Positions 36,635-43,413 of a stretch of 64,000 nt of DNA are shown piece by piece. The notes beneath the pieces were generated by a model. The model was not told the DNA's origin. It saw nothing but the letters and a program-made list of their open reading frames with translations, and did not search any database. The stretch spans positions 124,001 to 188,000 of the forward strand of contig CAJUID010000001.1 in the NCBI GenBank assembly GCA_910585905.1, given 5' to 3'. Both the position numbers and the translations under genes were made by a program. This DNA comes from an uncultured Lachnospiraceae bacterium. GTDB lineage: Bacteria > Bacillota > Clostridia > Lachnospirales > Lachnospiraceae. Each line of letters begins with the position of its first letter. The first letter of the stretch is position 1.

Positions 36635-36656
36635 AAACATCCTTGCTTTTTCTCTC

Positions 36657-36766
36657 CTGTCAAGGCACCATGTCGGCTCATTGCCTTATCGACAATAGCC
36701 GAATGCAAAGGAACTTTCAGTTTCTTGCAAGCATTGCGTTCGGCTCATTGCTTACGGGAGAATAAA
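36657..36766 (+). repeat. Dispersed intergenic repeat, copy 4 (variant)
   Basis: About 110 bp, same orientation as copy 2. It keeps GGAACTTTCAGTTTCTTGCAAGCATTGCG, written here as GGAACTTTCAG then TTGCAAGCATTGCG, and the closing CGGCTCATTGCTTACGGGAGAATAAA block. The GC-rich hairpin at the other end is replaced by an unrelated ATGTCGGCTCATTGCC segment. Confidence 0.7.
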
Positions 36767-36773
36767 AGTCATG

Positions 36774-36812
36774 AAATGGGACACCAGCCCAAAATCAGCT
36801 GGTGTCCCATTT
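36774..36812 (-). terminator. Probable terminator of the secreted repeat-protein gene
   Basis: Perfect 15-bp stem (36774-36788 with 36798-36812), 9-nt loop. On the minus strand it lies 61 bases after the stop at 36874; the T-rich stretch after it is interrupted (CATGACTTTTATT), so efficiency is uncertain. Confidence 0.65.
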
Positions 36813-36873
36813 AACAGGTTGCTCAGGAGGTGTCAACCTGCTCTTGTATAAATGACATCTTAGTAGCACTAAC

Positions 36874-38310
36874 TTATTTTAAATATTTCTCAATTCCCTT
36901 AATACTAATCCCTGCTGCCTGCATCTTCTTTGCAACCTCTCTTAAAACCTTTTTGCTTGCAAATGGCGCCATCTTTTCAACACTTTCATAATCGCCCTTG
37001 GCTGCAACCTTCTGAATGAATTTATCAACTGTTTTCTCTGGCATAAACGGCAATAATTCATAAATAGCAGAAGCACCTGCTCTCTTATATGCGCTATCTG
37101 CCACCTCGTCCAATGCCGTCTCGCTAATAAATGGTGCAATGCCTGCGGTGCGCTCTCCCTTCTTCTCCAATTTTCTTGCTATATCATCAAGAACATCCAT
37201 ACTGATATAAAATGCCATCTGTTCCAGACTGTCAATATCGCCTTTGCTTACCGCTTTTTGAGCCAATCTGTCTCTTGACTCCGATGACATAAATGGAAAT
37301 AATGCATGGATAGAAGAAATCCCAACCTTGTCATAAATGTTATTTACAATTTCTGTCACCATATCCTCGCTCAGAAATTGCACCAAATCTTTTAATTCCT
37401 CATAATTTCCGTTATCTGCAGCTTTCTGGGCAAGCAGATAAACCGATTTCTGATGCATAAATGATAACAATTCATGAACATTTAAATCCCCTGGCTGTTC
37501 AACCGAATTGTCAGTACCCACAGCCTTTTGAGCCAATCTGTCAATTGACTCCTCTGATAAATATGGCAATAATTCACGGATGCCAGAAGTTCCTGTTCGG
37601 TCATACTCTTTATCCGCAATTTGAGCTACTGTCTCCTCACTTAAGAATGGCAGCAAGTCTTTTACCCCATCATAGTTACCATTCTCAGCAGCTTGTATCG
37701 CAAAATTATCGACAAACTCATGCGGCAAAAATGGTATTATTTTGTATACTTCCGAATTCCAAGTCTCACCATACCCAATTTCCACAATTTTCATTAGCGA
37801 CTGTGCGCTCACACTAGATGCCAGATCCTCTATAGACGATGCCTGCTCTATGCTTTCAATCTTCCCAAATGTTAGACTACTTCCCGCCTTCTTCTCAATT
37901 TCTTCTCTTACTGTATAGAGATCTATTGATCCAGCCCAATTTACATAGGTACAAATGTTCTTGTAAGTAATCGTTTTACCGCCGTACTCATTCATGTTCT
38001 CTATTATCTTACAGGTGTCAGCAAAGCAGCGGATTGGCTTATTATGATAATACAGAACTCCATTTTCATTAACAATCCCATATTTCTCATATTCCGCAAA
38101 AAGGTTCTCCTGCACTTCACCAGAAATCCCCTCTCCCAGATCAATGTTCGTTTCCGGTTTTCCAGATGAAACATCTTCCTGCGCTTTTCTTAAATCCATA
38201 ATATAACTAGAACCGCCTGGCTGTGCAGCCTTTACTCCTGACCCGGCTGCTGCCACGGTAGAAGCAGCTGCTAACACGCAGGCAGCGGTTAAAATCTTTT
38301 TCATAGCCAT
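36874..38310 (-). CDS. Secreted alpha-helical repeat protein sharing a domain with the adjacent M56 sensor
   Basis: A 478-residue exported protein with a signal peptide (about 1-29, MKKILTAACVLAAASTVAAA). Residues 69-98 (NLFAEYEKYGIVNENGVLYY then HNKPIRCFAD) match residues 447-476 of the neighbouring sensor (ELFNEYRKHDVYKDGNILYY then QGKPIRCFID). From about 182 to the end run roughly ten units of 24-29 residues, pattern G-D/N-Y-x-S-V-K-x-L-x-P-F-L/M-S-x-x-x-V-x-x-I-A, HEAT-like in look. Two Cys (95, 100) and Cys-120 lie in the shared domain. ATG after GGAGAG. It has its own operator-bearing promoter and may be the target or ligand of the BlaI/M56 pair; this is inference. Confidence 0.8.
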   Translation of the reverse strand: MAMKKILTAACVLAAASTVAAAGSGVKAAQPGGSSYIMDLRKAQEDVSSGKPETNIDLGEGISGEVQENLFAEYEKYGIVNENGVLYYHNKPIRCFADTCKIIENMNEYGGKTITYKNICTYVNWAGSIDLYTVREEIEKKAGSSLTFGKIESIEQASSIEDLASSVSAQSLMKIVEIGYGETWNSEVYKIIPFLPHEFVDNFAIQAAENGNYDGVKDLLPFLSEETVAQIADKEYDRTGTSGIRELLPYLSEESIDRLAQKAVGTDNSVEQPGDLNVHELLSFMHQKSVYLLAQKAADNGNYEELKDLVQFLSEDMVTEIVNNIYDKVGISSIHALFPFMSSESRDRLAQKAVSKGDIDSLEQMAFYISMDVLDDIARKLEKKGERTAGIAPFISETALDEVADSAYKRAGASAIYELLPFMPEKTVDKFIQKVAAKGDYESVEKMAPFASKKVLREVAKKMQAAGISIKGIEKYLK

Positions 38311-38426
38311 AATGATACTCTCCTCTCTTTATAAACTATTTTCCTAATTTCGTTTGCCATTTCTATTCGCATGTTTCCTTCTTCTTACCTAGAAACATGC
38401 TGCTATCCTATTTCTTGGGCGCGCGC

Positions 38427-38481
38427 ACTACCCTGGTAGTTTTAACATCTTCATACTACCACAGTCTTTCAAAATTGTCAA
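38427..38481 (-). promoter_or_regulatory. Promoter and operator-like dyad of the secreted repeat-protein gene
   Basis: On the minus strand TTGACA (38476-38481), 17-base spacer, TAGTAT (38453-38458). A perfect dyad ACTACC-CT-GGTAGT (38427-38440 as read on plus) lies just past the predicted start, and a further GGTAGTA overlaps the -10. GTAGTGC follows, as in the promoter of the second blaI gene. Confidence 0.72.
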
Positions 38482-38496
38482 CACACTACTCCGGTA

Positions 38497-40479
38497 TTAT
38501 GAGTTTTTGTCAATAAATTCTATTAATTCCTTTCTTCCATCATAATCCTTTTCCTCTGCCGCCATATTTGCAATGTCATACAAGGAGCCTTGCGGCAAAA
38601 GCGGCAAAAGTTCCCTTATAAATGAAAATCCCCATTTCTTATAGCCTTCTTCCGCCAATTTTCCTAAAATATATCTACTGATATAATCTGCAATTCCATT
38701 TATCGGGACGCCTTGTTCTACCATTCCCTCTGCAATTTCTTCCAAAACTCTTGCATCAACAAAACGAACCATTTCTTCCAAGCTATCATATCTTCCCTCT
38801 CTGGCAGCCTTCTGTGCAAGCTTATTCCTCGACTTGCGCGGCAGGTCTATAATTATTTGTTCAACCGCAACCGGCTCCATTTCTACCATATCAATACTAT
38901 CTCGAATCACTTCTTCGACTTTCGTTTTTCCTTTTTTATATTCACGCACAGCGCTCACATCTACCATTCCCATTTCATTAAAATAAGTGTAAACCCTGAT
39001 TGTATTAATATTTCTGCCCCCAATTGCATTTATTGTCTCCTCCTGATACTTATCAATAAAGCAACGGATTGGTTTACCCTGATAATAGAGAATGTTGCCA
39101 TCTTTGTATACATCATGTTTCCGATATTCATTGAAAAGTTCAATTTGCTGCTCTTTGGGTAATCCAGTTTCCATATCTGTATTAATGGCGCTAAGCAGGC
39201 TTTCTGGCTGTTTTTCCTTCTGAAAATCTGCCTTCCATAAGCCTTGTCCATTTTCTTGCGGCAACAATGAGGCCTCATCTCTTCTCCCACTCAAAAAGGA
39301 TGTATATTGCGTAACAGACTCCGCCTCCGTAACAGTATCCGCCCCTTGCTCTATTTGGTCAAATGCAGAAGTAGCAAAAGCAGCTATTACGCAGATAATT
39401 AAAGAAACTGCCCAGATATTAGTAAATACAGATGGATTTTGTATTTTCATAATTGCAGTTATCCGCTCTTCCATTTTATTTGTACCAAAATTATTTCCCA
39501 ACGGCACAAAAACACTTTTCATCTCCTCCATTTGAATCAAGGAAAGAGCATAAGCAGTTCTAGACCGTTTCCCAAAATGCCGGATAACAGCTTCATCACA
39601 AGACAATTCAATATCCCTATTTACCAAAAAATACATCACCCATGCCAACGGGTTGAACCAATGAACACAAACAGCAACAATCAAAAAGAATTTTATGACG
39701 GCATCCAGCCTTTGAATATGAATCAACTCATGTTCCAAAACATACTCCAGGTGTATAGCATTTTCCCATTTTGTTGCCTTTGGCATTAAAATCACAGGAT
39801 GAATAAAACCATATGACAATGGTGCATTGATACAATCTGACTGCCGGACTGAAATCTTCCTGCCCGTTTTATGTAAAAGAAACCATTCCTTTAGAAATTC
39901 ATTTTCCACCGGGAACGATATACGAAACTGCCTATAGCATATGATATATATAACAGAATAAATAATGATACAAAGAGACATTCCAATACCCCAAACAACC
40001 ATCCATACAGAAATATTTCCCTGCTTGTAACTAAGGTGCATCGTATTCTCTTTCAAAGCATTCTGCTCATGATTACTCTCAATCGCTTGCTTTCCATTCT
40101 CTTCGCTCTGCACATCCTTCTTTTCCTGCCCCTGGCCTTGTTCTGCTTCAACAACCGCCTTTCCCGAATTCTTACTCACTTCTTTAGTCCTTTTTTCATC
40201 AGCGGGAATTTTGTCAAGCTCCTGCTCTCTAGAACCAAACGGCAGAAAATTGATAAAAGAGGTATCCTCTATTTGATTCATAATAAATGAATTTTGAGAT
40301 AACACAGAATAAATACTAAAAATAGACGGAATAGAAAATGGCACCAGCAAACGCAGCAATGCCACCAACCATAAAATTAGAAATACTTTCTTAGGTAATT
40401 TATGTATCCATAACAAACGGAATACGATAACCACAATAATTATAACAGAAGCTGAAAAACTCATTTCCAGCAGGCTCAT
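38497..40479 (-). CDS. M56-family (BlaR1-like) sensor metalloprotease with repeat-bearing ectodomain, locus 2
   Basis: A 660-residue membrane sensor. Transmembrane segments are near 8-24, 32-50, 157-182 and 352-373, with a long charged linker (about 80-150) between the second and third. The zinc protease has HELIH at 250-254 and CDEAV at 294-298. The ectodomain (375-660) is not a penicillin-binding domain. It carries the LYY..KPIRCF domain (447-515) and three or so helical repeats such as EGRYDSLEEMVRFVDARVLEEIA, spaced here as EGRYDSLEEM and VRFVDARVLEEIA. Both parts are shared with the secreted protein encoded downstream. The ATG at 40479 follows GAGGTGG, ten bases after blaI. Confidence 0.88.
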   Translation of the reverse strand: MSLLEMSFSASVIIIVVIVFRLLWIHKLPKKVFLILWLVALLRLLVPFSIPSIFSIYSVLSQNSFIMNQIEDTSFINFLPFGSREQELDKIPADEKRTKEVSKNSGKAVVEAEQGQGQEKKDVQSEENGKQAIESNHEQNALKENTMHLSYKQGNISVWMVVWGIGMSLCIIIYSVIYIICYRQFRISFPVENEFLKEWFLLHKTGRKISVRQSDCINAPLSYGFIHPVILMPKATKWENAIHLEYVLEHELIHIQRLDAVIKFFLIVAVCVHWFNPLAWVMYFLVNRDIELSCDEAVIRHFGKRSRTAYALSLIQMEEMKSVFVPLGNNFGTNKMEERITAIMKIQNPSVFTNIWAVSLIICVIAAFATSAFDQIEQGADTVTEAESVTQYTSFLSGRRDEASLLPQENGQGLWKADFQKEKQPESLLSAINTDMETGLPKEQQIELFNEYRKHDVYKDGNILYYQGKPIRCFIDKYQEETINAIGGRNINTIRVYTYFNEMGMVDVSAVREYKKGKTKVEEVIRDSIDMVEMEPVAVEQIIIDLPRKSRNKLAQKAAREGRYDSLEEMVRFVDARVLEEIAEGMVEQGVPINGIADYISRYILGKLAEEGYKKWGFSFIRELLPLLPQGSLYDIANMAAEEKDYDGRKELIEFIDKNS

Positions 40480-40489
40480 CTCTACCACC

Positions 40490-40849
40490 TCATTCCAAAT
40501 CTCCAACAATTTTTTTCAGGTTTTCTATCTGCTTTTCGGAAAGTTTTTTTCTGCCAAGTAATGCCGTAAATAGTTTATCCACTGAACCATCATAGATTTT
40601 ATTGATTAATTCATTTGTCTCCGCTTCCTGTACCTCCTCTTTGGGAATCAAGGCATGGCACATAAATTTAGGTTCTGTGCGTTCAATTGCCCCCTTTTTA
40701 ATACATCTTTTTATCAAGGTATAAGTAGTATTCATATTCCATCCCACTTCTTCATGCAAAACATCTGAGATATGCTTTGCAGTTGTATCGCCCTCTCTCC
40801 AAAGTACATTCATTACCTTTAATTCAGAATCAAATAATTTAATATCCAT
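40490..40849 (-). CDS. BlaI/MecI/CopY-family repressor (locus 2)
   Basis: A 119-residue winged-helix repressor. Seen: LFDSELKVMNVLWREGDTTA, HISDVLHEEVGWNMNTTYTLIKR, written as two parts of the BlaI DNA-binding domain, and a C-terminal dimerisation helix (KKLSEKQIENLKKIV). ATG at 40849 after AAGGAG. It is the first gene of a blaI-M56 operon and probably represses it and the secreted repeat-protein gene through the GTAGT-type elements. Its sequence is only distantly related to the repressor at 32137. Confidence 0.92.
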   Translation of the reverse strand: MDIKLFDSELKVMNVLWREGDTTAKHISDVLHEEVGWNMNTTYTLIKRCIKKGAIERTEPKFMCHALIPKEEVQEAETNELINKIYDGSVDKLFTALLGRKKLSEKQIENLKKIVGDLE

Positions 40850-40867
40850 ATTACGCACTCCTTTTTG

Positions 40868-40920
40868 CACTACTATGGTCGTACTATTTTAAGCCTAACA
40901 TATCCAAGTTTCTTTGTCAA
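40868..40920 (-). promoter_or_regulatory. Promoter and operator-like repeats of the second blaI operon
   Basis: On the minus strand TTGACA (40915-40920), 17-base spacer, TAGGCT (40892-40897). Two TAGTA-type motifs follow at the start region (ATAGTAC and ATAGTAGTGC, 40868-40887), the second ending in the same GTAGTGC as the secreted-protein promoter. Confidence 0.65.
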
Positions 40921-40921
40921 T

Positions 40922-41374
40922 TCAATTAAAGTTTGACTCTAGGGCAACAGCATTTATTTTTTTATTACTCATGAATGAAACCAGATAAGGAGAAAACTTA
41001 CGGAGAGGATAATCATCAGCAGGATAAGAAAAGTGTTCTTGAACGGTTAAAAAAGCCGCCAAAGAAAACAGCAGACTATCAGAAGCAAAAGACTGAATTC
41101 CTCTTTGGCAACCGCGTAACTGCTTTATTCTTTGAATTGCTGATCTCTTTGTTGCATTCCCCGGACATCGTTCTAACCAATATTCCGGTCTGTATTTATC
41201 TTGTTGAAAAACACAATCCATTCCCTCTATATTTGTTACACGTTCATAAAGGGGCTGTAATTCATTTTTAAGGGCAATAAATGTAAAATAGCAGGTTTCC
41301 CCTTCATACAATTTTACTTCAACTAACATCTCATACCCAAATCCCCGTTTTATGCAATCTATCAAACTCATCAC
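40922..41374 (-). CDS. Hypothetical ORF, possibly a decayed gene
   Basis: A 150-codon frame with no recognised family. The first 70 residues look protein-like (KRGFGYEMLVEVKLYEGETC, YFTFIALKNELQPLY); the rest does not obviously continue a fold. There is no clear ribosome binding site at GTG/ATG 41371-41374. An ATG 21 bases upstream in another frame (MVDLMM then stop) is preceded by AAAGGA, so a frameshifted start is possible. Its stop abuts the promoter of the blaI operon. Confidence 0.35.
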   Translation of the reverse strand: MMSLIDCIKRGFGYEMLVEVKLYEGETCYFTFIALKNELQPLYERVTNIEGMDCVFQQDKYRPEYWLERCPGNATKRSAIQRIKQLRGCQRGIQSFASDSLLFSLAAFLTVQEHFSYPADDYPLRKFSPYLVSFMSNKKINAVALESNFN

Positions 41375-41493
41375 ATCATCAAATCAACCATCTGCCCTTG
41401 TTTTTTCCTTTATGGTGTCCTAACAAGGCAAATTTCTTTCAACTGCCAACTGAGATAAAAACGGAAAGCCAGAAAACGAAACAAGAACTGGGC

Positions 41494-41526
41494 GCAAAAA
41501 ACAGGAAACCTTTTATTGATTTCCTG
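41494..41526 (-). terminator. Rho-independent terminator of the alpha/beta hydrolase gene
   Basis: On the minus strand CAGGAAA pairs with TTTCCTG (41502-41508 with 41520-41526), followed by TTTTTTGC. Confidence 0.75.
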
Positions 41527-41569
41527 TCCTAGTGTGCTGTCCTATCCAGCAGCGATTTTTAGCTTTTGG

Positions 41570-42646
41570 TTAATGGATATGTTCATCGTAAAAATCTAAA
41601 AAATCCTCGAACAACTCCAAATCCAATGAATTACACCATTTTTCCCTGTCAAGGTTTTGATATATATAATTAGCTTTATCCTCCGAAAACCGTTCCCTGT
41701 TTTCCTCTGTGTTATAGTCATAGTCAAGCGTTTTGAGCCATTCATCAAATTTCGCATTAAACTCATTGCGATATGTGTCGTCATTGAAATAGTTATGTCC
41801 TTTATTCTCAAGAGGAATAAAGCTAAATCGGGAATCGTCCTTGTACTTTTCGTAATAAATTTCGTAACCGTATTCGACTGGAACAACTTCATCATCAAAG
41901 CTATGCACAATCATAACAGCGGCATTGCTTTTTGAGAAGCCGTCCAACGCAGTATTTGAGGCATACCCGCCATATTGAATCCTCTCATGCAGTTTCACAA
42001 ATGGTAACATCAAATAAATACCATTTCCTACCTGTTTTTTCCCCTCGGCTTCAAACAGATTCGGTGAAGCGTTAAAACCCGAACACGCTATAACGGCTTT
42101 TACTTCGGGGTGGTATGTAAGCACACTGCAAACACTGTAGCCGCCCCAGCTATGCCCGAATAAAACGATTGGCAGACTTGGGAATTTCCCGCTTTCTTCC
42201 ACAAATGTGATTGCATAGTCAAGGTCAATTACTCCCTGTGGAAGTCCTCCGACTCCCTCACCCTCGCTTTCATCATTTCCCGTAGCGTCATAGGAGAAAA
42301 CATAATATCCATGACAGGCAAAATAATTCACACAATCCATATAAGAATTATGTCCACCTCCACCAAAGCCATGTGCCATTACAACGATACCACGCTGGTT
42401 TTCTCCCGAACTATACATATATCCCGCCAGTTTCTGCCCCTCGTTGGAACTAAACTCATATTTCGTGCGGTGCAATCCGTCAAAGTCATCAACATAGAGC
42501 ATAAGCGGCTCATAGCTCTCAAATCGCTGGTTAAAATTCTCGTTATACACCATTACAGACAATACCCAATCGCCAGCAATTATTAGTACAGCCACGATAG
42601 CTAATACAATAAAGAGAATCTTTTTCTTTTTAGATTTCTGTTTCAT
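41570..42646 (-). CDS. Membrane-anchored alpha/beta hydrolase
   Basis: A 358-residue serine hydrolase. One N-terminal hydrophobic segment (about 10-29) after a KQKSKKKK start anchors it in the membrane with the enzyme outside. Catalytic triad candidates: Ser in FGHSWGGYS, Asp in VHSFDDEVVP, His in NKGHNYF. The oxyanion-loop motif MAHGFGGGGHNSY is present. The ATG at 42646 follows AAAAGGATATG; the frame opens earlier at 42709, across a palindrome. Substrate unknown. It stands alone in a region containing gene remnants. Confidence 0.87.
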   Translation of the reverse strand: MKQKSKKKKILFIVLAIVAVLIIAGDWVLSVMVYNENFNQRFESYEPLMLYVDDFDGLHRTKYEFSSNEGQKLAGYMYSSGENQRGIVVMAHGFGGGGHNSYMDCVNYFACHGYYVFSYDATGNDESEGEGVGGLPQGVIDLDYAITFVEESGKFPSLPIVLFGHSWGGYSVCSVLTYHPEVKAVIACSGFNASPNLFEAEGKKQVGNGIYLMLPFVKLHERIQYGGYASNTALDGFSKSNAAVMIVHSFDDEVVPVEYGYEIYYEKYKDDSRFSFIPLENKGHNYFNDDTYRNEFNAKFDEWLKTLDYDYNTEENRERFSEDKANYIYQNLDREKWCNSLDLELFEDFLDFYDEHIH

Positions 42647-42676
42647 TTTTTCATATCCTTTTCGACTTATTGTTGT

Positions 42677-42729
42677 GTCGGAAAATTCCGACTTACCGTT
42701 ATTATACACTTGTTTGTACGAAAATGAAA
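42677..42729 (-). promoter_or_regulatory. Promoter and palindromic operator of the alpha/beta hydrolase gene
   Basis: On the minus strand TTTCAT (42724-42729), 17-base spacer, TATAAT (42701-42706). The palindrome GTCGGAA-AA-TTCCGAC (42677-42692) lies just downstream of the predicted start, the form expected for a TetR-type repressor. No such repressor is adjacent. Confidence 0.6.
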
Positions 42730-42742
42730 TAAATATTTATAC

Positions 42743-42877
42743 TTCATGTTCATCAAAACGGAACTTAAACAGGGCAGCAACAAGCCGGGATTTTATGCTG
42801 TCCGTATGTATCAGAAGATAGGATTTGAAATTGTTGATGAAAATGACGAAGAATATATTATGATTTGTAGGTTATAG
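42743..42877 (+). pseudogene. 3' remnant of a GNAT-family acetyltransferase gene
   Basis: The last 45 codons of a plus-strand frame end in FYAVRMYQKIGFEIVDEND then EEYIMICRL and a stop. Y-x-K-x-GFE near the C-terminus is typical of GNAT N-acetyltransferases. The in-frame codons upstream hit a TGA at 42725, and the acetyl-CoA-binding loop is missing, so the gene is truncated. Confidence 0.7.
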
Positions 42878-42896
42878 GCACTTGCAAGATTATGCC

Positions 42897-42948
42897 ATTG
42901 GTTATATGACGCCTCATCCTCCTTATGTTGAGGCGTCATATAACCAAT
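42897..42948. repeat. 20-bp perfect inverted repeat (hairpin)
   Basis: ATTGGTTATATGACGCCTCA (42897-42916) and its exact reverse complement (42929-42948) flank a 12-nt loop. No T-run follows on either strand, so it is not a standard terminator. It begins 20 bases after the GNAT remnant. Confidence 0.75.
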
Positions 42949-43053
42949 AGCACTACGAAACGCCAAACCGCTTAAATACAGGCATGGCAGGAGAAAATCT
43001 ATGCTCCTGCCGATACATATCTATTTTTATCCCTATCTGGTTTAACCTATAGT

Positions 43054-43170
43054 CAGTCAAATACCCCGCTGCAGAGCAACGAGGCATGACTTAGCTTCTC
43101 TTTAGTAAGTCCGCCCCAAGTGGCGGGTATTAGGTCTCTGCTCCGCTTCGGTCGTTGCTTACGCGAGAAA
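43054..43170 (+). repeat. Dispersed intergenic repeat, copy 5
   Basis: About 117 bp, same orientation as copy 2: CCCCGCTGCAGAGCAACGAGG, GACTTAGCTTCTCTTTAGTAAG, CCGCCCCAAGTGGCGGGTATTA, then CGGTCGTTGCTTACGCGAGAA. Confidence 0.82.
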
Positions 43171-43205
43171 AAATAATATTTTTCTGTGTGCCTACATTTT
43201 CAATT

Positions 43206-43379
43206 TTACAGTTTTCCCCGAAAACTCTTTTCTACTTGCTTGCGTGGCAGCATTACCTGATGCCCGCACCCTTTGCATTTTAGGCGGAAATCCATTCCCA
43301 CCCTAGTGATTTCCCATTGATTTGCCCCACATGGATGTGGTTTTTTCATCTTGATTATATCCCCTATACTAAATTCCAT
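43206..43379 (-). CDS. DUF951 family small protein
   Basis: A 57-residue protein found by hand translation; it is too short for the usual ORF cut-off. It reads MEFSIGDIIKMKKPHPCG, NQWEITRVGMDFRLKCKGCG, HQVMLPRKQVEKS, the pattern of DUF951 proteins (one HPCG Cys and a CxxC) that are widespread in Firmicutes and may bind zinc or nucleic acid. ATG after AAGGAAG, 34 bases beyond the solute-binding protein gene, in the same direction. Function unproven. Confidence 0.9.
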   Translation of the reverse strand: MEFSIGDIIKMKKPHPCGANQWEITRVGMDFRLKCKGCGHQVMLPRKQVEKSFRGKL

Positions 43380-43413
43380 ATATGTCCACTTCCTTCTAAA
43401 AAACTAATCTTCA

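Larger units (their letters stand above)
42647..43205. other. Gene-poor stretch with remnant, hairpin and repeat
   Basis: Apart from the promoter of the hydrolase gene it holds a 3' remnant of a GNAT acetyltransferase (42743-42877), a 20-bp perfect inverted repeat (42897-42948), and dispersed repeat copy 5 (43054-43170). No intact gene seen. Confidence 0.7.

Noticed and set aside
40975..41271. 98-codon plus-strand frame opposite the hypothetical ORF
   Set aside because: No ribosome binding site or family pattern; the minus-strand frame is itself doubtful.
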